DNA of 50,754 nucleotides. Source: Mesaphorura yosii (Eukaryota; Arthropoda; Collembola; Poduromorpha; Tullbergiidae). The translations under genes and the position numbers were made by a program. The DNA lies in the NCBI GenBank assembly GCA_009869945.1, contig WIXG01000480.1, positions 1 to 50,754 of the forward strand, read 5' to 3'. Below are positions 41,844 to 50,593 of the stretch, piece after piece; within the stretch, counting starts at the first letter, position 1; every line of letters starts with the position of its first letter. The notes under the pieces are model-generated. The model had not been told where the DNA came from. It did no database searches and worked only from the letters and a program-made list of their open reading frames with translations.

Positions 41844-42479
41844 ATGCAGAGCTCCTTCCTCTATCTGCATATCCTCCTGGCCGTGGCGCTTCCATCATCC
41901 GCGGTGGACGTGGCCTCTCTCCGCGGCCACACCTGCGCCAAGGAGCCCCCGAAGGCCGTGCAGCTCGACGAGGAGTGGGTGGGGAGCGTGGGAACCTGGA
42001 ACCTTGTCGCCGCGACGCATCTCCACGCCTACTACACGGCCGCCGACGTGGGTGGGCTGGGCGTGGCTGAGCTGAGCCCCCACGATCTATTCTACCACTC
42101 CTGCCTCCGCTTCCTCTGGAAGGAGGGTCAGACCATCGTCACGGGCTTCGGGGGCAAGCGCGCCGATGTCCGCCTTACGCCCCACCCCGACGCGGAGGGT
42201 CGTTTCTCCTTCAGCTACCCCTCCCTCGGCCTCGACGCCCAGGCAACGGTCGTCCTCACCGACAACGCCTCCTTCATCATGTTTTACGTCTGCTGGACGG
42301 ACGAGGCGCAGGCCAGCTGGGCGGTCATCAGCCCCCGCACAAAACTCCCCACCGCCACCCTCAAGAAGATCCGGAAGGAGGCCCAGGCCCTCGGCTTCGC
42401 GGACGAGCACCTCACGACGCTCCGCTTCGAGTCTTGCGAGGCGGACGAGGCCGCTGCGCGCGAGAAGGACGAACTCTGA
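41844..42479 (+). CDS. Lipocalin with C-terminal KDEL
   Basis: Single exon, 211 aa. Signal peptide (MQSSFLYLHILLAVALPSSA), then lipocalin structurally conserved regions: SCR1 GTWNLVA (about 50-56), SCR2-like VVLTDNASFIMFYVCW, SCR3-like SPRTKLPTATLKKIRKEA with the C-terminal helix and FESC (paired Cys). Lipocalins carry small hydrophobic ligands, usually outside the cell. The last residues are AAAREKDEL, ending exactly in KDEL, the classical luminal ER-retrieval signal, so this copy is predicted to reside in the ER. GC-rich coding DNA. Plus-strand AATAAA at 42548. Convergent with the next gene. Confidence 0.85.
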   Translation: MQSSFLYLHILLAVALPSSAVDVASLRGHTCAKEPPKAVQLDEEWVGSVGTWNLVAATHLHAYYTAADVGGLGVAELSPHDLFYHSCLRFLWKEGQTIVTGFGGKRADVRLTPHPDAEGRFSFSYPSLGLDAQATVVLTDNASFIMFYVCWTDEAQASWAVISPRTKLPTATLKKIRKEAQALGFADEHLTTLRFESCEADEAAAREKDEL

Positions 42480-42547
42480 ACTCTATCTTTGCACTATTTC
42501 CCTGTAGGCAGTTGCTGAGTGGACAATGCTTGATTGCGGTTTGATAG

Positions 42548-42553
42548 AATAAA
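42548..42553 (+). terminator. Polyadenylation signal of the lipocalin
   Basis: AATAAA 69 bp past the stop; only about 47 bp from the opposing gene's AATAAA. Confidence 0.7.
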
Positions 42554-42599
42554 TCCACTTGCATTGCAAATAAGGGGCTCTTCAACGTACATTGGCTAT

Positions 42600-42605
42600 T
42601 TTATT
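42600..42605 (-). terminator. Polyadenylation signal of the convergent Cys-rich gene
   Basis: AATAAA on the minus strand 43 bp past its stop codon. Confidence 0.65.
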
Positions 42606-42647
42606 CGGATGATGCAAATTGGACAACTGTCTTTGGGCTTTTGGTGG

Positions 42648-43203
42648 TTAGCAGTAGCACATGCAGACGGTGCCCACGATGCCGTCGGTGACGGCGGCCG
42701 CTTTTGTGCAGCCGTTGGGATTGGCGGTGCAGCGGTCCCTGCAGATGTCCAGCACTGCCCCGTCATTGCTACTGAGGCCGGCAGGCGGCGTGTCGTCCGA
42801 CTTGACCAGCGCCTGGCACACGCTCGGCACGCCCGTCGGGGCGCAGAAGCAGGCGCCCGTGCCCGCGTCGCAGGTGCCGCCCGAGCCTGGCAGGCAGAAC
42901 TGCGCGCAGCAGTGCGGGGACGCCAGGAAAATGGAACACGGACGAATCGTAAACATGGCCGGCAACTGCGAAATCTGCGAAAAAAGGGAGGAGGAAGCAG
43001 GAGCCTGCAAACTGTTCAAATTTTTGTCTTACCACCATGTGCCCAGCCGCCACGGTGGTGTTGCACGCCAGGTGCGTCGGGTTCGTCTCGCAGAGCGCAT
43101 TCGCGAGCCCACCCTCTCCCGTCACCACCCCGGGCAGTGTCAGACCCGCAGAGGCCACGAGCGGCAGGAGCAGTACACAAACGGCCCGGCTCCAGGCAAA
43201 CAT
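42648..43203 (-). CDS. Small secreted Cys-rich protein, two exons
   Basis: Exon 1 43203-43033, intron 42975-43032 (58 bp, GTG|GTAAGA, strong polypyrimidine tract), exon 2 42974-42648; 165 aa. Signal peptide (MFAWSRAVCVLLLPLVASA), then a chain with many cysteines: ALCETNPTHLACNTT, CCAQFCLPGSGGTCDAGTGACFC, VCQAL, ICRDRCTANPNGC and a C-terminal VCMCYC. Two CAG acceptors 9 bp apart, both in frame, allow isoforms differing by three residues (ISQ). The Cys spacing suggests a disulfide-rich extracellular peptide (inhibitor-, defence- or cuticle-like), but no family is recognised and no function is claimed. Confidence 0.7.
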
Positions 43204-43589
43204 CTTCGGACAGAACCAAAGAAGATAAAAGAGAAGAAAATATTTTTTGTTGGTTGTTGTCACGACGACTGCGAGCACGAAACTTGACCAGGACGCTGAC
43301 TGAACTCCGTATTTACGAGAAAACCGCGACGCCTGTCTGCCCTCCACACGACCCCACATGGCAACCGCAAACTTAAGCGCGCAACCAGCTGCGTGCAGTG
43401 AGTTTCCAGGTGTGCTTGCTCCCGCAAAACACGAATTCGTTACAGTTTCAATTCTGGACTTTAACTAGTTTACAGTTCCATCGGTTCTCGTGGACCCTAA
43501 CAAACAAATAGACGTGTCGGTGAATAAATCTGAATCAATTTGTGCCATGAACTTCAGAGCAGCGACGGACAGGCGTATTTTTTGCAAAT
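43204..43589. other. Intergenic
   Basis: 5' flank of the Cys-rich gene and 3' flank of the RING gene; nothing recognised. Confidence 0.35.
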
Positions 43590-43595
43590 TTTATT
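43590..43595 (-). terminator. Polyadenylation signal of the RING gene
   Basis: AATAAA on the minus strand about 210 bp past the stop codon. Confidence 0.5.
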
Positions 43596-43805
43596 CTTCG
43601 TGTTCAATAAATTCAAGTGGTTTCAAATCCACTCTCACAAGAATTAAGAAACGGTAATAGAAATTAGGTAAATTAATGCATGAAAAAATTACACATACAA
43701 ATTAGGCTTACGAAAGACAACCTCGACCAGTTTCGCACAAGGTCATTTGTCGCTTAACCCCACTAACTTTAGGAGAGACAGAAAGCACCTATCACAGCTG
43801 CGTCT

Positions 43806-45032
43806 TCACTCCGAATCTTCGTCCGAGGAGTCGCCCGTCCACGTCCCGTTTTCGGTGGCCTGCTCAGAGTCCGACGAGTCCGCCGTAATCACGCCTTTGA
43901 TGGAGCTCGTGAAGGTTAGCTTCATCCGATTCCGCCCTTGCCCCCGGCGGCGGAGCTCCAGCGACGAGTTGGACGACTCCGAACTGCTGCACTCGTCGCT
44001 GGAGGAGTCGGACACTAGCTCCGACTCCTCCGTCGTGCCAGTCCACGTCTCATCGTCGCCGTTGTCAGCAGTCTCCTCCGAGGGCGACGACGGAGTGCTC
44101 ACGCTAGCGGTGCTCCGCTCATCGTCCGAAGTGTGGGCGATGTCTTCGTGGCCGACGATCTCCACCTCGTCCTCGGTCTCCGCGTCGCTCTTGTCCGAAT
44201 CCGAGAAGACGATGGGGCTCGAGGCCCGAGAGCCGAAGGACGCGAGGCTGTGGCGGCTGTCGTCCGACGGGTAGATCGAGTCCTCGTGCTCAGAGACGTA
44301 CACCGACCCGGAATCCCCCTCCTCCCGCTCCCCCTCCGAAGCAGACTCAAAGCGGTACGAGGTGTCTGAAGGGGTCGAAACCAGCGAGGCCGGAGACGGC
44401 GAGCGGGGCGGAATCATTCGGTCCCACGAGCCGTTGGAGGAGACATCGCTGCCCGCCAGGCTCCGTGGCGTGCGCTGCTCGTCGCCGGAAGAGTCCGAGT
44501 CGAAGAGGTCGAGGGAGCCGTTCGAGTCAATTGGCGAGAGAAACTGTGGCGAGTAGGGCTCGTCGATGGCGGAGTGGTCCTGCGTCGACTGGTCCGAGTC
44601 GTACTCCGACCCGGGGTCCGAGGCGGTGCGGATCCGTTTCGAGCTCCTGCTCCTGCTCTCCGACTCGTCGCTGCTCCGCTTGGCGGCTCGGCTTCCCGCC
44701 CGGTCCTTGTCGGGGTTGAAGTTGCACTTCCCCTCGTGCGAGTCGTTGTCGCCCAGACTGAAGACGGCGTCGCAGCCGGAGAACTGACAGCGCTTCTGGA
44801 GGGCGTTGAGAAGGTTGAGGAAAATGCGGGGGGCGGGGCGGAGGCTGCGGACGTGCTTCCGGTCGATGGGGCAAGTGTTGGAGGACTTATTCCACTGCGT
44901 GATGCAGCCACGGCAGAAGACGTGCTCGCAAGAGAGGACCATCGTCACGTTCTGGAGCACGTCGTGGCAAATGGCGCAGATGAACTCCTCCTCAATGTCC
45001 TCCCGCAGAAATAGGTCTAGGGGGTAGCCCAT
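43806..45032 (-). CDS. RING-finger protein with RNF41/NRDP1-like N-terminus and acidic Ser-rich tail
   Basis: Single exon, 408 aa, ATG at 45032. Residues 1-90 closely follow the N-terminus of RNF41/NRDP1 as I remember it: MGYPLDLF, a C3HC3D RING (FICAICHDVL, CEHVFCRGCITQW, CPIDR, with Asp as last ligand), LRPAPRIFLNLLNALQ, then a second zinc-finger-like unit (CQFSGCDAVFSL, HEGKC). E3 ubiquitin-ligase activity is therefore expected. The remaining 270 residues lack the RNF41 substrate-binding domain and instead form a long, disordered Ser/Asp/Glu-rich tail with many SxE/SDDE-type casein-kinase-2-like sites and a KRIR basic patch (possible nuclear signal). Probably a divergent or chimeric relative. 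GC-rich. Confidence 0.85.
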   Translation of the reverse strand: MGYPLDLFLREDIEEEFICAICHDVLQNVTMVLSCEHVFCRGCITQWNKSSNTCPIDRKHVRSLRPAPRIFLNLLNALQKRCQFSGCDAVFSLGDNDSHEGKCNFNPDKDRAGSRAAKRSSDESESRSRSSKRIRTASDPGSEYDSDQSTQDHSAIDEPYSPQFLSPIDSNGSLDLFDSDSSGDEQRTPRSLAGSDVSSNGSWDRMIPPRSPSPASLVSTPSDTSYRFESASEGEREEGDSGSVYVSEHEDSIYPSDDSRHSLASFGSRASSPIVFSDSDKSDAETEDEVEIVGHEDIAHTSDDERSTASVSTPSSPSEETADNGDDETWTGTTEESELVSDSSSDECSSSESSNSSLELRRRGQGRNRMKLTFTSSIKGVITADSSDSEQATENGTWTGDSSDEDSE

Positions 45033-46110
45033 CCTCCCGAAGCCCGATGAGTGCGGATGACGAAACTGCTCAAGGCTCGGTCACTCGGAAGATTGCCTGA
45101 GATTTTCCAACAAAGAGAGGCGATTACAAAATAGACCAATTATTACAAATAATTAGCACTTGGTATTTAATTGGTGATCACTTCAGCTTACATTTGACAT
45201 GCGCAGTGAGTGGTTAGCACCAGGGAATGATTGACCTCTGGAGTAAGGCAGGCAGAGGCTAGGAGGCAGAAGACCAATCACATCGAATTAAATGAATCGG
45301 AGACTTCAAACCCAACTATATTACAATTACAAATTAATAAAACAGTCCTCACTGAAATCAGGCCCACTAATTTATTTGGAGCACCTCGTGCACTTACCCG
45401 ACCACGAGTTGACGGAGGAGTCCTGATCGAGGGCCGAAATTCCTTTTTTAATTCGAGAGGCTCACGTCGTCAACTGCACAACTGAATCACGAGTCTAAGA
45501 AATTAAAAGTCGTTTCGAGTTGCAGGATTTTGGATTCACTAAAATTCGATTGCGTGTGGTTTCCGTGGGGAACATCAAAGCGCCCCGACAGACGAGATAC
45601 CGAGTTGTAAGAATTGAAACTTCGCACGTCGTCGTTCTGCATGACAGAAGACAAGGCAGCCTAGGCAGAGTGGAGGCGAGCCAGCTGCGAGAGCAGAGAC
45701 GAGACTCAAGAAGAATCGGCTGTGCTGCTCTGCGACCGAGTTCGGCCACAGAGCGAACTCGGCCCTCTTGCGCAGTTACACACAGACTCAACCCGGCTTG
45801 AGCTCTCATTTCAACGAGACAAAGAAAACAGCCATCAGTGGATTCCGTCAACGAATTCTGACACATGCAAATACCGATTGTGTCACGGGACAGGAATTCA
45901 CCCGACATGCACCCTTTGCGGTCCACCATTCACATAGCAGCTAATCAGCGAGACTGTTTGTCAGAGCAGGCGAAGATTTCAAGTGTTTACAGCTCCACTC
46001 GGTTGATCGACTGTGACAGGATGGATTACTGCAGTGGCTGTCTGGATAGAGATAAGCCTCCTGCCAGCACGCACCCACAACTTGATGGCTGCATGCTTTG
46101 TAAAAAGGCG
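45033..46110. other. Intergenic, nothing recognised
   Basis: 5' flank of the RING gene; long minus-strand open frame at 45495-45929 has no family or splice support. Confidence 0.35.
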
Positions 46111-46118
46111 TATAAAAA
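46111..46118 (+). promoter_or_regulatory. TATA box of the NPC2/ML gene
   Basis: TATAAAAA 90 bp upstream of the ATG at 46201. Confidence 0.7.
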
Positions 46119-46200
46119 TCAAAAGAGCAACTCTGCGACTCCGACTTGCTCCTTTTAATCTCAACTTTGCAGCTGCTATTCTGCTCACACTCGACTCAGC

Positions 46201-46789
46201 ATGAACTCCTCCGCCGCTCTCTTCGCCCTCCTCGCCCTCATCGCGGGCGCACAGCCCGCCGCGGTCGGCCCGGCCCCCCTCCAACTCACACAACTCGACC
46301 TCTTCCGAAGCGCCGTGGGGCTGCGTGGGGCGCCGCTCGGAGTGGGCGGCATCATTTCTTGTGGTAAGCCACCTGCAGGACGAAAGACGGGCCATAGAGA
46401 AACTTAAGAAACGAGACTTAAGTGGGCGTTGTTTGGTAGGGCACGCGGGTGAGATTGTCGACGTGGGCTTCACCGACTGCGAGGCGGTCCCCTGCCGAGC
46501 GGTGGTGGGCAACTCTTACCGCGTGGACGTGGACTTCAAGCCCTCCGTCTCGCATGGGGCGCTGCACCTTGAGATCATGCTCCTCCACTTGGGCGAGTAC
46601 CACCCCGTCTTCGACGCGGAGGTGCCCGACTCCGCCGTCGAGGGCGGCGTGGAGTACAAATTCGGCTACACCCTCCGCTTCACCGACGCCTACATGGGCT
46701 CCGCCCGCCTCGCCTTCAGACTCTTCGGCCCGGGCAGCCCCATGGACGAAATCTGCTTCATGGTCCTCCTCAACATCGTCGACCCATGA
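46201..46789 (+). CDS. Secreted ML-domain (NPC2-like) lipid-binding protein, two exons
   Basis: Exon 1 46201-46363, intron 46364-46439 (76 bp, GTG|GTAAGC ... GGTAG, phase 1), exon 2 46440-46789; 170 aa. Signal peptide (MNSSAALFALLALIAGAQP), then an ML domain: ISCGHAGEIVDVGFTDCEAVPC, AVVGNSYRVDVDFKPSV, EYKFGYTLRFTDAYMGSARLAFRLFG, CFMVLLNIVDP. NPC2/ML proteins hold sterols or other lipids in an immunoglobulin-like beta sandwich; in arthropods they are expanded and some act as semiochemical carriers in sensory organs. Which lipid is bound here is unknown. The Cys pattern is close to the family, but the usual PCxxxxG glycine-rich loop is shortened. Clear TATA box and AATAAA flank it. Confidence 0.85.
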
Positions 46790-46829
46790 ACGGAACCAAC
46801 CCCCTCACCTCCACCCCAATTTCCATTGC

Positions 46830-46835
46830 AATAAA
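46830..46835 (+). terminator. Polyadenylation signal of the NPC2/ML gene
   Basis: AATAAA 40 bp after the stop codon. Confidence 0.7.
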
Positions 46836-47565
46836 CAACAATCATTTCCAGTCGCACTTCCCCCGCAAAAGCACACTCACTCATTCAAGCGCTTCGGCCG
46901 GGCGGACGGTAGCGCGCACCGCCACCGCTTCACTCATAATCGGGTCGCCCACCGGCCAGGCCGTGGCCAAACAATTGCTGCGGGTGAACTCCCGAACTAA
47001 ACCCAATAAACTTGACAGCTGTCCCAAGTAATTCACATTCTCGTCGATCAAAATTGTTGATTTCAAGAACCGTTGCAGGGTGGAGTCGACATGGCAGAAG
47101 CCACGTTGTGAGCACGTGCCCACCAAAACACTTGACCCAATCGAACTTCAGCACTTAACCTATCTTAAAGCAGCACCTAGTTGACTGACAGGCTAAAGAT
47201 AGCAGCTGCCAGTGGGAAACCCAGCTGCTAAAGCCCCAGTCGCAACAAAAACGTCCAAGGCATGAGTACCTACTCAACACGAAATCATCCATAATCCCCT
47301 CGCGCTCACCGTCCGCACTTCTGGCGTGGCGTGTGCACAACTCCACACGGAGACAGTACCAGCAACCGCCTGATTACGTTGGTGATGTGCGCATGTTGAC
47401 TAAGCATGCCGGGTACGCTGCATGATCGACGAGCAAACCGCAGCATGTCGAATTCATCTACTCCAACGTTTACAATGCTTCCGCATGACTAAGCTCGCCG
47501 CATAGCAGCGATCTGAAATCTCGTAATTACGAAAACGCTATTTAAAGGTCAGCATTCGGACCTCT
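46836..47565. other. Intergenic
   Basis: No gene recognised. A TATTTAAAG element at about 47549 could be a promoter for something in the GC-rich patch that follows. Confidence 0.35.
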
Positions 47566-48091
47566 TTACAGCGCAGGTGGTTCCATGCAGGAGCAGTCGG
47601 GGTTGGAGCCCTTGCACTGGCGCTCCCGAGTTGGTTGAAATTCACGCTCGGCGCGGATCCGTTCACGGGCGAGCGGTAGACGTGGCCGACTACCTCCGTG
47701 GCTCCTCCGTCTGAAACTACGAAGTCTGGATCGACCCTCCACCGCCGCGCCTCCAGTGAGTGACCCCAACACCCAAAGCGTGCGCGAACGCGAAATCGCG
47801 AACGAGGGCGTGGCTGCGGAGACTCCGCTCACGATTCGGATGGAAGAGGAGGCGGGCTTGCCCTGGTCGAATGTGTGGCAGCTCGTCGGAGCGCCGTACG
47901 AACCTAAATTCGTGTCCGCGCCGATTGCAGGTGCGCATAGGAGCAGCAAAAACTCCGCCGACACGGCTGCGGGGTCCTGCTCCCACTCTGCGGCGTCGCA
48001 CCTCGGCTACGCGTCCGGAAAGCTGACGCTTGACGCACTGAGCGACCGGACGAACACCTGGCGCAAGGATCTACTGAGCTGGAAACAGTAG
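47566..48091. other. GC-rich patch with unresolved coding signal
   Basis: Open frames on both strands. The plus-strand frame (47756-48091) includes LTIRMEEEAGLPWSNVWQLV; the minus-strand frame near 47580-47750 reads VDPDFVVSDGG, ATEVVGHVYRSPVNGSAP. GC content resembles true coding exons in this window, so an exon is likely, but neither strand gave a start codon, a splice-supported structure or a family. I do not call a gene. Confidence 0.3.
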
Positions 48092-48479
48092 AACTTTGAT
48101 GACTATGTCCGGATCGCAGCATCACCTGAGCGAACTGAGGCAGCTAACCCTGCTTTGAACGCGCACGTACAACATGCACGTGTGAATGTATGCGAGGGCT
48201 TCAAGTTGGTTTCTTGCATGTTAAAATGTGTTTAATGCCCTGGAATCACTAAAATGAACATAGACAAGGTTCCGGTGGTCGAATTTGGGGAATTATTGCG
48301 GTAATTAATTGATAATTATTATTGACCCATGCGGTGAGATGTCGACTACGATACTTTGCATGAATAAGTTTGAGTTGCGGCGTAAATTTGGGAAGAAATT
48401 ATGTTGATATGCGAAAGCCGGTTTCGGAATAGAACGTTTTGAAGGGAAGAATTTAAGCACAAGTTCTGGGGTGGGTGTT

Positions 48480-48987
48480 CTGAGATTTCATACCGGCGAA
48501 AGACCGTTCCAGTGCTCAGTGTGTCAACGGAGATTCGTGACATCCATCAATCTTCGCAGCCATCAAGTACTTATTCACCTTGAGGAAAGGTGCCATGGTG
48601 CCATGGTGCCATGGTGCCATGGTGCCATGGTGCCACAGTGCGCGAAACGATTTAAGACCACTGGAGAATTGAAGAGACACTTGATAACGCACAAGACGGA
48701 GGAGGAAAGGCGAACGTTTCCTTGCGCCGAGTGCGACAAAACATTCAAAACTGCACACGGACTAAAATGCCATAGTATGGGGGCTCACATGCCCGAAGAA
48801 GAGTATCCGCATTTGTGCCCCTATTGCGGCAAGAAGGTTGTATTGACCGATGGCTTTACCCGGCATGTGAGGGGTGCATACCGGCGAGAAGCCGTACCGA
48901 TACACACAATGCAGCCAGAGATTCAGAAGCAGCGATCAACTGCGAACACACCTGCACAAAGTAAATGAAGTATCTGGCTCAAAGTGA
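48480..48987 (+). pseudogene. C2H2 zinc-finger gene relic
   Basis: Four C2H2 units can be read: HTGERPFQCSVCQRRFVTS (intact finger and linker), a second whose first CxxC half is replaced by a short tandem repeat (then CAKRFKTTGELKRHLITH), FPCAECDKTFKTAHGLKCH, and LCPYCGKKVVLTDGFTRH. After FTRHVR the frame shifts by one base and HTGEKPYRYTQC, FRSSDQLRTHLH continue in the new frame to TGA at 48985-48987, with the first zinc Cys of that unit already changed. No upstream start exon was found. The TGEKP-type linkers mark DNA-binding poly-zinc-finger proteins. Now a decayed gene. Confidence 0.7.
48589..48636 (+). repeat. Octamer tandem repeat inside the zinc-finger relic
   Basis: Five perfect copies of GGTGCCAT plus a sixth ending in AC. 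It replaces the N-terminal half of the second zinc finger, giving repeated HGAMVPWC-like peptide if translated. Confidence 0.9.
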
Positions 48988-49146
48988 ACCTTGTTATTCT
49001 CCGAAACAAAGCTGCCATTTCAGTTAGCTATCGCAGCTATAGTTACTCGAAATAATCAAATTTTGGTACATTTTTGCTATTTCTGCGTAAAATACTCAGA
49101 GAATGCTTAAAGTCTGAAGAATTTTGTTATTCAGCTACAGTATGTA

Positions 49147-49335
49147 CAGGGTACCAAACAATTTTTGTCCCCCCCCTCCACAGCCAAATCTGGAGGTGGA
49201 GGACATATGTGTGGCACATCATTGGAAAGCCCAGCTCAAAATACGTATGTGGGCAAAGTTTCAGATTATTCTGATTACGCGTGCGATTTTGATTACAATT
49301 TAAGTGGGAAAAGTGCGAAAAAAACGCAGTTTTTC
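49147..49335 (+). repeat. Left terminal inverted repeat
   Basis: About 190 bp. Contains CCACCTCC/GGAGGTGG-type motifs, ATTGGAAAGC and AAAATACGTATGTGGG, all recurring inverted in the right arm. Outer edge CAGGGTACC next to TA. Confidence 0.8.
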
Positions 49336-49483
49336 TTTGTCTCACGCGACGCATACCGAGTCTCCTTGGCCTGCGGTAATCTTTGATGCAATTTCAGTTC
49401 TTATCAATTTCGAAGTGAGTGTTCCGTTGCAAATTCTTCGTTAACGTTATCACTTATCAATTTAGCAGTGAGCAATTGTCAAG

Positions 49484-50587
49484 ATGGCAAGTGTGATTGG
49501 CGATTCAGAAGCAGAACGTTACGTTGACCGAATCCGTGCACTTGCTTGGAAAGAAGCGAAAGATGCAGGTGCTGAATTCATTACGAAGAAGTGGGTTGCA
49601 CAAAGACTCAACCGATCTGAGAAATGGGTCCAGCGTAATTGGAAGAAGTCGTACGAAGGCTGCAAACATCAGGCTGGGGCTGGCAGGCCGGAGGTCTTCA
49701 GTCAAGAAACAAAAAACATCATTTTGGAATCAGCTCACAAACGCAGACGGAGTTCAAATGAAGTTGTGAAAGAGGTGCTGGCTAAAAGAAGAAAGATAGT
49801 GAATTCGGAGACAGTTAGATTGTTCAGGCACAGGCAAGGTCACAGAGCATGGCATTGCGTAAAAAAGCCGAAGAAGACCGACCTAAACATCGAAGACCGG
49901 CTGTGGTTTTGTGAATATTTGCGAGACTGGGACGAGGAAGACTTCCTGCACCTTGTGTGCTCAGACGAGTTCTTTGTTTATGTTAATCGGCGACCGAACC
50001 ATCAAAACGACAGAGTCTGGGGAAGATCGGTAGCAGAGATCGAGAATCAAGAGCGAATTGTGGAAATGAAGGCGCGTCCTGAGTGCATTGGTGTGTTTCT
50101 TTGTTTTAGCAGCCGGGAATTGATGTTTGTGATAAAGGAAGCTGTTCAAAGCTGGGATGGCGCATATTTTCGAGACATCATCTTATCCGAACATGTCATT
50201 CCATTCTTAAAGGATCCCGAAAAGGTTCTTGATCCAGATCAAGCAGTCTTTCTTCACGATCGTGCTCCCTGCATGAAAGCGTTACAAACGCAACAATTAC
50301 TGCGAGACAGCGGGATTGACTTCTTCGGGAATAATGAGTGGCCCGGGAACTCTCCAGACCTTAATGCATGTGAAAATTTAGGCGCCATAATGAAAGATCG
50401 AGTGGAGAAAAGGATGATCGAAGTTTATCCGACTAACAAGTTTTCCATGGCTAATCTCAAGGAGGAACTCGTAAGCGTACTGGAAGAAATGCGAAATGAT
50501 GTGAACTTGTTCCAGAACTTATTAACTTCATATCCGAGACGGTTGCAAGCGGTTAGAGACACAAACGGTGGCAACACCGAATATTAA
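49484..50587 (+). CDS. Tc1/mariner-superfamily transposase (DD37E spacing), intact
   Basis: Single exon, 367 aa, ATG at 49484 in AAGATGG context. The N-terminus holds a helix-turn-helix-like region (FITKKWVAQRLNRSEKWVQRNW) and basic stretch (HKRRRSSNEV, AKRRK) for terminal-repeat binding. The catalytic triad fits the DDE/D fold: D161 in LVCSDEFF, D259 in FLHDRAPCMK, E297 in SPDLNACENLG; 37 residues separate the second Asp and the Glu, so DD37E rather than the usual Tc1 DD34E. The last segment (NDVNLFQNLLTSYPRRLQAVRDTNGG) matches the SMPRRI.AVI.A.GG-type end of Tc1 transposases. The frame is fully open, so it could be active. AT-richer codon use than host genes nearby. Confidence 0.88.
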   Translation: MASVIGDSEAERYVDRIRALAWKEAKDAGAEFITKKWVAQRLNRSEKWVQRNWKKSYEGCKHQAGAGRPEVFSQETKNIILESAHKRRRSSNEVVKEVLAKRRKIVNSETVRLFRHRQGHRAWHCVKKPKKTDLNIEDRLWFCEYLRDWDEEDFLHLVCSDEFFVYVNRRPNHQNDRVWGRSVAEIENQERIVEMKARPECIGVFLCFSSRELMFVIKEAVQSWDGAYFRDIILSEHVIPFLKDPEKVLDPDQAVFLHDRAPCMKALQTQQLLRDSGIDFFGNNEWPGNSPDLNACENLGAIMKDRVEKRMIEVYPTNKFSMANLKEELVSVLEEMRNDVNLFQNLLTSYPRRLQAVRDTNGGNTEY

Positions 50588-50593
50588 TGCAGG

